Assembly (NCBI RefSeq): GCF_045528445.1
Contig: NZ_JBGQQU010000006.1
Span: 1-64,000, forward strand
Direction of reading: 5' to 3'
Length of the DNA stretch: 64,000 nt
DNA from: Desemzia sp045528445
GTDB lineage: Bacteria > Bacillota > Bacilli > Lactobacillales > Carnobacteriaceae
Of the stretch, positions 52,458 through 60,182 are shown one piece after another (position 1 is the first letter of the stretch; every line of letters starts with the position of its first letter). The position numbers and the translations under genes were made by a program. Under the pieces are notes generated by a model that was given only the letters and a program-made list of their open reading frames with translations, made no database searches and was not told where the DNA came from.

Positions 52458-53489
52458 ATGTTGACAACAGAAGATTTTGATTTTGAACTACCTGAAGAAC
52501 TGATCGCACAAACTCCATTGGCTGATCGTTCGAGCTCAAAATTGTTAGTGCTAAATAAAGAGACAGGAGAAGTGAAAGACACTCATTTCACTTCTATTTT
52601 AGACGAGTTAAATCCAGGAGATGCGTTGGTTATGAACGATACTCGCGTATTACCAGCTCGTTTGTATGGAGTTAAACCAGAAACTGGGGGTCACGTTGAA
52701 GTATTGTTATTGAAAAATAACGAAGGTGATAACTGGGAAACGCTAATTAAACCAGCTAAAAGAGCTAAAACGGGCACAATGATCCAATTTGGAGACGGAC
52801 GTCTAAAAGCGGTGGTCAAAGAAGAGTTGGAACATGGTGGTCGAATCGTTGAATTTACTTATGATGGTATTTTTCTAGAAGTGTTGGAATCATTAGGAGA
52901 AATGCCTCTGCCTCCATATATCAAAGAAAAATTAGAAGACAAAGAACGTTACCAAACAGTATATGCGAAAGAAAATGGTTCGGCTGCAGCACCAACAGCG
53001 GGCTTGCATTTCACACCAGAACTCTTAGAGCAAATTAAAGAAAAGGGTGTAGAATTAGTCTTCTTGACACTGCATGTTGGGCTGGGAACATTTAGACCAG
53101 TAAGTGTGGACAACATCGAAGAACACAAAATGCATTCTGAATTTTACAATTTCACTCAAGAAGCTGCAGACCAATTAAATCAAGTGCGTGAGAATGGCGG
53201 GAAAATTGTGGCCGTTGGAACAACTTCTATTCGTACCTTGGAGACTATTGGAACGAAATTTGATGGTGAACTAAGAGCCGACAGTGGCTGGACGGATATC
53301 TTTATTGCTCCAGGATATACATTTAAAATAGTTGAAGCTTTCTCAACAAATTTTCATTTACCAAAATCAACCCTAGTGATGTTGGTAAGTGCATTTGCTG
53401 GGAGAGAGAATGTATTAGCTGCCTATGAGCATGCGGTACAAGAAAAATACCGTTTTTTCAGTTTTGGAGATGCGATGTTCGTTAAATAA
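52458..53489 (+). CDS. queA: S-adenosylmethionine:tRNA ribosyltransferase-isomerase QueA
   Basis: 343 residues from ATG 52458, eight bases after AGGAGA; the in-frame ATG at 52452 is too close to that site. Family segments include FDFELPEELIAQTPL, MNDTRVLPARLYG, SAAAPTAGLHFTPELLEQI and LHVGLGTFRPV. It adds the cyclopentene-epoxide part to 7-aminomethyl-7-deazaguanine in tRNA on the way to queuosine. tgt, acting one step earlier, lies 1.2 kb downstream beyond a regulator gene. Confidence 0.96.
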   Translation: MLTTEDFDFELPEELIAQTPLADRSSSKLLVLNKETGEVKDTHFTSILDELNPGDALVMNDTRVLPARLYGVKPETGGHVEVLLLKNNEGDNWETLIKPAKRAKTGTMIQFGDGRLKAVVKEELEHGGRIVEFTYDGIFLEVLESLGEMPLPPYIKEKLEDKERYQTVYAKENGSAAAPTAGLHFTPELLEQIKEKGVELVFLTLHVGLGTFRPVSVDNIEEHKMHSEFYNFTQEAADQLNQVRENGGKIVAVGTTSIRTLETIGTKFDGELRADSGWTDIFIAPGYTFKIVEAFSTNFHLPKSTLVMLVSAFAGRENVLAAYEHAVQEKYRFFSFGDAMFVK

Positions 53490-53498
53490 AGATACAAA

Positions 53499-53536
53499 AA
53501 TAGAAGTTGGCTATGAAACGCCAACTTCTATTGGTT
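53499..53536. terminator. Bidirectional terminator between queA and a minus-strand small gene
   Basis: AATAGAAGTTGGC (53499-53511) pairs perfectly with GCCAACTTCTATT (53520-53532). A-rich and T-rich flanks on both sides allow use from either strand. Confidence 0.8.
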
Positions 53537-53606
53537 TGCAGAGGAATTAGGAAGATAGGTTAATTTGAATTGAGTTTTAAAAATCTTGGTTAAACTTTGA
53601 TTCGGT

Positions 53607-53768
53607 TTATCTAAAAGATTTTTGGTTCATAAATTTTTCGTTGTTAAGTTGTTGCATACGTTTCGTGATTCTGTATTTCTTAACTAAGCTTGAAAGATCG
53701 ATCTGTAGTACGGTAAATCTTAAAGCATTGTTCAAAAAGAATGTTCCAAAAGCTGTTAATTTAAACAT
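53607..53768 (-). CDS. Putative small protein of unknown function
   Basis: 53 codons on the minus strand from ATG 53768 (MFKLTAFGTFFLNNALRF at the start). A G/A-rich site (GGAAGATAGG) lies just upstream and an extended -10 (TGCTATTCT on the minus strand) is found further up. It converges with queA on a shared terminator. Hydrophobic-to-amphipathic first half, basic second half. I recognise no family. A plus-strand frame over the same DNA has no ribosome site and looks like its shadow. Confidence 0.45.
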   Translation of the reverse strand: MFKLTAFGTFFLNNALRFTVLQIDLSSLVKKYRITKRMQQLNNEKFMNQKSFR

Positions 53769-53998
53769 AGAAACCTATCTTCCATGTTGCATTCCTCTTC
53801 CCACTTATAGAATAGCACAATTAGGAAGCGGTTACTAATTTAATGCTCGTATTTATTAACTTTTTTTGACAAAAATTAAAGTGAATAAGAAATGAAAAAC
53901 AGAAATGTGCTTTAGTTAAAAAACAAAGTATGATAGTATATACCATTGGGTCAGCAATTTAGTGATGATAAAGCTGATTAGATTTGGAGGCTCATTAA

Positions 53999-54604
53999 TT
54001 GAAAGACTTACATCCCTTGGATATCAAGCAATTAACAAAAACTCAACAAAAAATTGTTGACGCTGCGTTAGATTTGATATCACATATCGGTTATAAAAGT
54101 ACCACAACAAAAAAAATCGCAGATCAAGCTGGAGTTAATGAAACAACGATTTTTAAAAATTTCAAGACAAAGCAAATATTGATTGATACTGCATATAAAC
54201 AACACACTACTCAAATTACAGATGAAGTAGATGAGTTTTTTAGTCATCAATTTGAGAATACGGAAGACTTAATGCGAAAAGCTGGTCGCTTTATTGCTGA
54301 AATGTACCATCGTCACCGTACAATTGTTATTGGAACGGTTAAAGAAGTAGGCAATGAAAATATGAAGTCTATTTCAAATTATAAGGAAGATTACGTCAAC
54401 AATTCTTTGTGTGAAAAATTAAAATCTTTTTCAATGGAACATAGAATCAGCGAACAAGAATATGAAACGATTGTGTACATTTTCAGTGGAGCTATTTTGA
54501 GCTGGCTGATTGATAATGTACGTAGAGAATACATGGAAGACACAGAAGAGAGTAGAGTTGACTTGGAAGATATTATCGAAATGATGGTAAAAATGCTTAA
54601 ATAG
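53999..54604 (+). CDS. TetR/AcrR-family transcriptional regulator
   Basis: 201 residues from TTG 53999, eight bases after TGGAGG. The N-terminal DNA-binding domain is typical (IVDAALDLISHIGYKSTTTK, then IADQAGVNETTIFKNFKTKQ). The C-terminal ligand domain is not diagnostic. No transporter or enzyme gene is divergent or adjacent; queA lies upstream and tgt follows at 35 bases, so its target is unclear. It interrupts the usual queA-tgt order. A consensus TTGACA lies at 53867-53872 in the upstream gap. Confidence 0.87.
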   Translation: MKDLHPLDIKQLTKTQQKIVDAALDLISHIGYKSTTTKKIADQAGVNETTIFKNFKTKQILIDTAYKQHTTQITDEVDEFFSHQFENTEDLMRKAGRFIAEMYHRHRTIVIGTVKEVGNENMKSISNYKEDYVNNSLCEKLKSFSMEHRISEQEYETIVYIFSGAILSWLIDNVRREYMEDTEESRVDLEDIIEMMVKMLK

Positions 54605-54639
54605 TCGACAGGATATAATGAGAAAGTAGGAACTGTAAA

Positions 54640-55785
54640 ATGTCAGAACCAGCAATTAAATACCGTTTAATCAAAACAGATAAACGTACTGGAGCACGTT
54701 TGGGAGAAATCATTACTCCTCATGGAACGTTTCCAACACCCATGTTTATGCCTGTGGGGACATTAGCCACGGTAAAAAGTATAGCTCCAGAAGAACTGGA
54801 TGAGATGGGTGCATCCATTATACTTAGCAATACGTATCATTTATGGCTGCGTCCGGGAGAAGACATTGTCGAAGAAGCGGGCGGCCTACACAAGTTTATG
54901 AATTGGGACAAAGGAATTCTAACGGATTCTGGCGGCTTCCAAGTCTTTTCTTTAGCGGACATGCGGAGAATTGAAGAAGAAGGTGTTCATTTTAGAAATC
55001 ATTTAAATGGTTCAAAAATGTTCTTGTCTCCCGAAAAAGCCATCAATATCCAAAATAAACTCGGACCAGATATTATGATGAGTTTTGATGAATGTCCACC
55101 ATTTGATGAAAGCTACGATTACGTTAAGAAGTCTGTAGAACGTACATCGAGATGGGCAGAACGAGGCTTAAAGGCTCATGCTAATCCGGATAGACAGGGT
55201 TTGTTCGGAATTATCCAAGGAGCCGGTTTCAAAGAATTGAGAGAACAAAGTGCGCGCGATTTAGTTTCAATGGACTTTCCAGGATACTCAATTGGAGGAT
55301 TGTCTGTTGGAGAACCTAAATCAGAAATGAATCGTGTGTTAGAGTTTACGACACCATTGATTCCAGAAAATAAACCACGCTATTTAATGGGAGTGGGTAC
55401 TCCTGACTCTTTCTTCGATGGCGTTATTCGTGGAGTAGACATGTTTGATTGTGTATTGCCGACTCGAATTGCTCGTAACGGAACGTGTATGACCCACAAA
55501 GGCCGTGTAGTGATAAAAAATGCGAAGTATGAACGAGATTTTGGGCCTTTGGATGATCAATGCAATTGCTATACTTGCCGCAATTATTCACGAGCTTATA
55601 TTCGTCATTTATTTAAATCTGACGAAACATTTGGTTTGCGTCTGACAAGCTACCATAACTTATATTTCTTATTAGAAGTGATGCGAAATATTCGCCAAGC
55701 TATTCTTGATGACAACCTTTTAGAATATCGCGAAGCGTTTATGGAAGAGTATGGATACAACAAACCCAATGCAAAAAACTTTTAA
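54640..55785 (+). CDS. tgt: Queuine tRNA-ribosyltransferase Tgt
   Basis: 381 residues. The enzyme exchanges guanine-34 in tRNAs with GUN anticodons for preQ1. Active-site features: ILTDSGGFQVFSLADMR with the catalytic-base Asp, GGLSVGEPKSEMN, and the nucleophile region FDCVLPTRIARNGT. The zinc ligands C-x-C-x2-C are in DDQCNCYTCRNYSRAYIRHL. Full length. Confidence 0.97.
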   Translation: MSEPAIKYRLIKTDKRTGARLGEIITPHGTFPTPMFMPVGTLATVKSIAPEELDEMGASIILSNTYHLWLRPGEDIVEEAGGLHKFMNWDKGILTDSGGFQVFSLADMRRIEEEGVHFRNHLNGSKMFLSPEKAINIQNKLGPDIMMSFDECPPFDESYDYVKKSVERTSRWAERGLKAHANPDRQGLFGIIQGAGFKELREQSARDLVSMDFPGYSIGGLSVGEPKSEMNRVLEFTTPLIPENKPRYLMGVGTPDSFFDGVIRGVDMFDCVLPTRIARNGTCMTHKGRVVIKNAKYERDFGPLDDQCNCYTCRNYSRAYIRHLFKSDETFGLRLTSYHNLYFLLEVMRNIRQAILDDNLLEYREAFMEEYGYNKPNAKNF

Positions 55786-55875
55786 AAATGTGTAGTATTG
55801 AACTCTTATTTTTGGTACAGTTATGAGTGAGAAATAAATTAAAATCTATTTTATCAATTTTTAGGAGTGAAACAA

Positions 55876-56205
55876 ATGGAATTTATTTTTAGTTTGCTTC
55901 CTTTTGCGTTAATCATGGTATTGATGTATTTTATGATGATTCGCCCACAAAAAAAAGCACAACAACAGACAAAAAGTATGTTGGATTCTTTGAAAAAAGG
56001 AGACACAGTTGTCACTATCGGCGGTTTGCATGGAATGATCGATGAAGTTAGAGAAGCGGATAAGACAGTCGTTATCGATTGTGAAGGTATTTTCTTAACT
56101 TTTGAAAGACGTGCTATCGCACGCGTAGTCACATCTGCACCTGCTGATGCAGTTGATATGTTGGGAGATAACACTCCTACAAATACAGATTCAAACGACA
56201 TGTAA
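55876..56205 (+). CDS. yajC: Sec translocon accessory protein YajC
   Basis: 109 residues from ATG 55876, eight bases after AGGAG. One N-terminal transmembrane helix (IFSLLPFALIMVLMYFMMI) followed by RPQKKAQQQTKSMLDSLKKG and GDTVVTIGGLHGMIDEV, the family signature. YajC associates with SecDF. Its place after tgt is conserved. secDF is not in the window. Confidence 0.93.
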   Translation: MEFIFSLLPFALIMVLMYFMMIRPQKKAQQQTKSMLDSLKKGDTVVTIGGLHGMIDEVREADKTVVIDCEGIFLTFERRAIARVVTSAPADAVDMLGDNTPTNTDSNDM

Positions 56206-56244
56206 GAAAATAGTTTCAGAGAAACAGCTGAAACAGTATTGTTG

Positions 56245-56273
56245 GGGAAAGGTATAGTGCCTTTCCTTTTCTT
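56245..56273 (+). terminator. Terminator of yajC
   Basis: GGAAAGG (56246-56252) pairs with CCTTTCC (56260-56266), then a T-rich tract. Confidence 0.75.
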
Positions 56274-56393
56274 GTCTTACTAACTCTATTTTGTTTGCTA
56301 TTATAGATTGATTTTAAACCAAAAAAAAGTAAAATAAAGGTAAGTATAGAGATAAGAACCGAATCGTGCTTAGAAAAGAGGTGTAGAATTCTA

Positions 56394-56669
56394 ATGGTCG
56401 CTCTCGAATTAAGTTTTTCTCAATATGAGCCGTGGATCAACCTAAAAGCAAAAGAGTTCAATCGTTTAGGTTATTCAGAAATCAATGCAGAGGATATCTG
56501 GAATTATTTGGTGAAATTTTGCTGGAAAAGAAAGCAACCCGTACATTACTATGCACGTGTGAAACAAATAATGTCCATTGAGCCCAATCATTACTTAGAT
56601 TTTGCATCTCTGGAAGCACAAGTAAAAGTTTCTTCTTTGGATGAAATGGATTTAAATGCATTTTTCTAG
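56394..56669 (+). CDS. ComN-like post-transcriptional regulator
   Basis: 91 residues matching the Post_transc_reg (ComN) family: KAKEFNRLGYSEINAEDIWNYL and a middle WKRKQPVHYYARVKQIMSI segment. Bacillus ComN controls comE mRNA and is found at septa and poles with DivIVA. If conserved, it is another competence-related gene in the window. Between yajC and the DtxR-type gene with a terminator on each side. Small, soluble. Confidence 0.8.
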   Translation: MVALELSFSQYEPWINLKAKEFNRLGYSEINAEDIWNYLVKFCWKRKQPVHYYARVKQIMSIEPNHYLDFASLEAQVKVSSLDEMDLNAFF

Positions 56670-56762
56670 ATCAAAAGCGCTTAGAAAATGGATAAGACAT
56701 CCTGGATTTTTATGGGTTGTTTAAGAAGAGTGTGAGTTGCTGTAGGCAAGTCATACGTAATG

Positions 56763-56798
56763 ATAAAGGTCGGATCACTCAGGATCGGACCTTTTATC
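56763..56798 (+). terminator. Terminator after the ComN-like gene
   Basis: GATAAAGGTC and GATC on the left arm pair with GATC and GACCTTTTATC on the right arm, with one mismatch and one bulge. Confidence 0.6.
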
Positions 56799-56887
56799 GT
56801 ACTCGAAAATAAAATCTCTTTAGGTTCGCAACGGATCTTTATCAAACAAAGAAGCAACAGCAGACTTTATAAGGTTAAAGGTGATAA

Positions 56888-57538
56888 ATGATGACTCCCA
56901 ATAAAGAAGACTATTTGAAAATTATTTTCGAACTAGGCGGGACCGAACATAAAGTAACAAACAAACAAATTATGAACAGTCTTCAAGTTTCCGCACCCAG
57001 TGTGAGTGAAATGATGACAAAACTATTAAAAGAAGACTACATTGTTCATATTCCTTATAAAGGGGTGCAATTAACCGAAAAAGGCGAGCGAAAAGCCAGT
57101 GTTTTGGTACGTAAACATCGCTTATGGGAAGTCTTTTTAGTGGAAAAGTTAGCATTTCCTTGGAATGAAGTGCATGAAGAAGCAGAAGTGTTGGAACATG
57201 TAACCTCTAGAGAATTGGCCGATAAATTAGAAAAATTTCTAGACTATCCTAAAACGTGTCCTCATGGTGGAGTAATCCCATCAAATAGTGGACAATTCTC
57301 TGAAAAAAATAATTTGAGTTTGGTTCATTTTGGAAAATTAACAGATATTCGGATCAAGCGAGTGTTGGATGACAAAGAATTATTGGATTACCTTTCTTCT
57401 TTAGATATTAAAGTAGGACAAATCTATACTGTAAAAGAATACGGTATTTATGAAGGACCTATTATTCTAGGATACAACAATGAGGAAAAACAAATCAGTT
57501 ACAAAGCAGCTTCGAATATTTATATTGAAGAAATTTAA
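56888..57538 (+). CDS. DtxR/MntR-family metal-dependent regulator
   Basis: 216 residues. N-terminal winged helix (EDYLKIIFELGG and LQVSAPSVSEMMTKLLKED) and a metal-binding dimerisation domain (VRKHRLWEVFLVEKL, HEEAEVLEHVTS, CPHGGVIP), then a C-terminal FeoA/SH3-like part that shorter MntR proteins lack. This length fits the iron or manganese repressors of the DtxR/IdeR/TroR type. No metal transporter is adjacent, so the regulon must be elsewhere. ATG 56891 is an alternative start. Confidence 0.87.
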   Translation: MMTPNKEDYLKIIFELGGTEHKVTNKQIMNSLQVSAPSVSEMMTKLLKEDYIVHIPYKGVQLTEKGERKASVLVRKHRLWEVFLVEKLAFPWNEVHEEAEVLEHVTSRELADKLEKFLDYPKTCPHGGVIPSNSGQFSEKNNLSLVHFGKLTDIRIKRVLDDKELLDYLSSLDIKVGQIYTVKEYGIYEGPIILGYNNEEKQISYKAASNIYIEEI

Positions 57539-57549
57539 GATTGGATCCA

Positions 57550-57582
57550 CACACTCTTTTCTTTGAGAAAGAGTGTTTTTTG
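57550..57582 (+). terminator. Terminator of the DtxR-type gene
   Basis: ACACTCTTT (57551-57559) pairs with AAAGAGTGT (57568-57576), followed by Ts. Confidence 0.85.
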
Positions 57583-57609
57583 CCAGTCTTGTGAAGAATC
57601 CGGTATACT
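57580..57609 (+). promoter_or_regulatory. Probable promoter of dinB
   Basis: TTGCCA (57580-57585) and TATACT (57604-57609) with 18 bases between. No LexA box is visible here, unlike at recA. Confidence 0.5.
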
Positions 57610-57632
57610 AAAAAGAGGAGGAGTTGAGAAGG

Positions 57633-58760
57633 TTGGACATAGGTATTCTGCATTTTGACGAACCAAAAAGAGATACTTCTAGAAAAATCATTCATGTGGA
57701 CATGGACGCCTTCTATGCTTCGGTAGAGATGCGTGAAAATCCAAGTCTAAAAGACAAGCCCGTTATTATAGCTCGGCATCCGAAAGAAACAGGAGGAAAA
57801 GGCGTTGTCGCAACGGCTAATTATGAAGCTCGTAAGTATGGGGTTCATTCTGCGATGAGTTCACAAAAAGCTTATGAGCTTTGTCCAGAAGGGGTTTTTA
57901 TTCCGGGTAATTTTGAGTTGTACCGGGAAGTATCTGCACAAGTACGAGAGATTTTTAAGCGTTACACAGACCTGATCGAACCTCTTTCATTAGATGAGGC
58001 CTACTTAGACGTGACTAAAAATAAAATAGATATGAAAAGTGCTACGATTATTGCCAAACGAATACAGCGTGAAGTATGGGATGAAGTTCAATTAACTTGC
58101 TCCGCTGGAGTTTCGTACAATAAATTTATTGCAAAACTCGCTTCAGATTACCAAAAGCCTTCTGGAATAACCGTTATTCCTCCTGATGATGCTTTAGTAT
58201 TTCTGCGTGACTTACCGATTGAAAAATTTTATGGAGTCGGCAAAAAAACAGTGGAACGAATGCATGAATTAGAGGTTTACACAGGTGAAGATCTCTATCA
58301 AATGGATCAAATGACTTTGATCCATCATTTTGGCAGAATGGGATTTTCGCTCTATCGAAAAGTACGCGGGATTGATGATGGTCCAGTACGAGTGAGTCGT
58401 GAGCGTAAATCAATCGGCAAAGAAAACACCTATAATCAAGTGCTGCAGACAGATAACGAAGTCATAGCCGAGCTGAGGCATTTGTCTAATAGAGTCTATC
58501 AGACCCTTGTTAAACATCAAAGGCATGGCAAGACAGTTGTACTTAAAATTCGATATGCGGATTTTGAGACCATTACAAAAAGAATGACATTACCAGATTA
58601 TTTAACCAACGAAAGCGATATTTTCTTTTACGCCCAAAATATGTGGTATGAAATTGGTCAGATCGAGAAAGAAGTTCGTTTATTAGGGGTTACTGTTACA
58701 AATCTGGATCCGATCTCTTTTGAAAATATCATCCTCCCATTATGGGAACAAAATGATTGA
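57633..58760 (+). CDS. dinB: DNA polymerase IV
   Basis: 375 residues from TTG 57633, about 11 bases after GAGGAGG; an in-frame TTG at 57624 touches the ribosome site. Y-family translesion polymerase: IIHVDMDAFYASVE (first catalytic Asp), IEPLSLDEAYLDVT (Asp-Glu pair), a helix-hairpin-helix region around FYGVGKKTVERMHEL, and a little-finger domain at the C-terminus. No evident beta-clamp motif at the very end. Confidence 0.95.
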   Translation: MDIGILHFDEPKRDTSRKIIHVDMDAFYASVEMRENPSLKDKPVIIARHPKETGGKGVVATANYEARKYGVHSAMSSQKAYELCPEGVFIPGNFELYREVSAQVREIFKRYTDLIEPLSLDEAYLDVTKNKIDMKSATIIAKRIQREVWDEVQLTCSAGVSYNKFIAKLASDYQKPSGITVIPPDDALVFLRDLPIEKFYGVGKKTVERMHELEVYTGEDLYQMDQMTLIHHFGRMGFSLYRKVRGIDDGPVRVSRERKSIGKENTYNQVLQTDNEVIAELRHLSNRVYQTLVKHQRHGKTVVLKIRYADFETITKRMTLPDYLTNESDIFFYAQNMWYEIGQIEKEVRLLGVTVTNLDPISFENIILPLWEQND

Positions 58761-58797
58761 GCCAGATTGACTCACTTGTTTAAATAGGTTAGAAAAA

Positions 58798-58828
58798 AGA
58801 ACTGCTTTTTTGAAGCGGGTCTTTTTTT
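58798..58828 (+). terminator. Terminator of dinB
   Basis: AGAACTGCTT pairs with AAGCGGGTCT (one mismatch and one wobble) around a T loop, followed by seven Ts. Confidence 0.7.
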
Positions 58829-58935
58829 GTTGAGCAGCTTCCTAAGTATTCCCTTTTTATACAAGAGAATCTTGACCCATGTCATACGCATGAAAAATTT
58901 AAATAAAAAATAAGATTCTGAATCCTATCGGCTCT

Positions 58936-59330
58936 GGTATGCTAAAAGAAAAATGCAGAGGCGGGCGACATGAACGAGATTTTCCATCTGCTGAGTGAAG
59001 TGGAAGACTTCGGTCTTCATTATGAAAAAGACCCGCTTTCTTTGAACTTCCCGAAATACTTAGACGACACGCTTTTTTAGGCTGTGACTCGTTTGAGACC
59101 CGTGATATTTCTGGAGGAATAGGGGTTGCTTGTAGCCATGTAAAAAATGAAATGTGAATTACGGAGCGTTGGCACTTCAGCGCTTACGATTCCGTTTGAA
59201 GCTTGAAAGTCTGGAGACTACAGGCTCCAGACGGTCCCATGGCTTTCCACAAGCAAACCCGTCCATTCCGGAGGAAATTTCATCCCATAGAGCCGCCCCT
59301 ACTTATTAAGAGAGCGTTTTAAAAAGAAGA
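58936..59330 (+). ncRNA. Candidate structured RNA or structured repeat, class unknown
   Basis: The 711-base gap after dinB has no convincing gene, is visibly GC-richer than its surroundings and has extensive complementarity. An extended -10 TGGTATGCT (58936-58943) could start a transcript near 58950. First domain: GCGGG (58961-58965) with CCCGC (59032-59036) around a GAAGAC-TTCG-GTCTTC hairpin (59003-59018). Second domain: a long rod in which GTGATATTTC, GGAAT, GGGTTGCTTGT and GCCATG (59102-59140) pair in order with CATGGC, ACAAGC-AAACCC, ATTCC and GAAATTTCAT (59238-59284), capped by ACGGA/TCCGT (59161-59195) and GTCTGGAG/CTCCAGAC (59209-59232). A 36-codon frame (58970-59080) lies in the first domain. 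Strand and limits are uncertain; no terminator is clear. It does not match RNase P, tmRNA, SRP or 6S RNA as I know them. Confidence 0.45.
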
Positions 59331-59410
59331 CCTTAATTTTTGAGAGAAAGTACTTTTCATGCGCATGACGCGATCTTCACCTTGCATTCCTAGTTTTTAC
59401 GGTTCTTGGG

Positions 59411-59419
59411 TGGTATAAT
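59411..59419 (+). promoter_or_regulatory. Extended -10 of the UPF0173 gene
   Basis: TGGTATAAT is a perfect extended -10 about 50 bases before the start codon; the -35 region is weak. Confidence 0.6.
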
Positions 59420-59471
59420 AAAAAAGAATGATACAGTTAAAGAATGTGTACTAATAAAGGAGAGGTAAGCA

Positions 59472-60155
59472 ATGAAATTATCATGGCATGGACAATCTTG
59501 TATAAAAATTGTGACTGATTCAGAGCACCATATTCTTATTGATCCATTTATAACTGGGAATGACAAAAGCGACTTAAATGCAGATACTGTTGAGGCTGAC
59601 GTGATTATTCTGACTCATGCACATGATGACCATATAGGAGACACTGAACCCATTGCCAAAAGGACAGGAGCTTTAATCATCGCAAACGTTGAAATTGCTG
59701 CTTATTTTGCTGCTAAAGGATTCGATACGCACGGTATGCAAATGGGTGGCAAACATGTATTTGAATTTGGGGAAATCAAGATGACGCCTGCTATTCATGG
59801 TTCTTCATATGAAATAGATGGGATGCCCTTCACATTAGGTTTAGCTGCTGGGATTTTATTTACGGCTGATGATCATACGATTTATCATGCAGGAGATACA
59901 GCACTGTTCAGTGATATGAAATTAATTGGCGCGTATAAATCCATTGATATTGCTTTACTGCCAATTGGGGATAATTACACTATGGGACCGGAAGACGCTA
60001 AAGTAGCAGCAAATTTTGTGAATGCAGATAAAGTCGTTCCAATTCATTACAATACTTTTCCACTGATTGAACAAGATGGCAAAGCTTTTTGTGAGAGCTT
60101 GCCAGGCGATCAGGGAATGCATTTGGAAATCGGAGAAATAGTTGAATTAATATAA
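59472..60155 (+). CDS. UPF0173-family metal-dependent hydrolase
   Basis: 227 residues, metallo-beta-lactamase fold. MKLSWHGQSCIKI at the start and the metal motif LTHAHDDHIGDTEPIA (HxHxDH) are typical, with further ligands in AIHGS, HAGDTALFSDM and VPIHYNTFP. UPF0173 enzymes (YtkL-like) have no firmly known substrate. In Bacillus the equivalent gene also sits by the DRTGG protein gene (ytoI), as here, 27 bases upstream of it. Confidence 0.9.
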   Translation: MKLSWHGQSCIKIVTDSEHHILIDPFITGNDKSDLNADTVEADVIILTHAHDDHIGDTEPIAKRTGALIIANVEIAAYFAAKGFDTHGMQMGGKHVFEFGEIKMTPAIHGSSYEIDGMPFTLGLAAGILFTADDHTIYHAGDTALFSDMKLIGAYKSIDIALLPIGDNYTMGPEDAKVAANFVNADKVVPIHYNTFPLIEQDGKAFCESLPGDQGMHLEIGEIVELI

Positions 60156-60182
60156 GTTAACTTAGATGAGTAGGGGTATGGA

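Noticed and set aside
53641..53838. Plus-strand frame of 65 codons before the TetR gene
   Set aside because: No ribosome site, Cys-rich random-looking product, and it is antisense to a better supported minus-strand small gene.
59090..59290. RNase P RNA, tmRNA, SRP or 6S RNA
   Set aside because: GGAGGAAATTTCATCC only superficially recalls the RNase P GAGGAAAGTCC motif; the other required elements, the tmRNA tag frame and ends, and SRP loop motifs are absent. 6S could not be fully excluded from a rod shape alone, but two extra apical hairpins argue against it.
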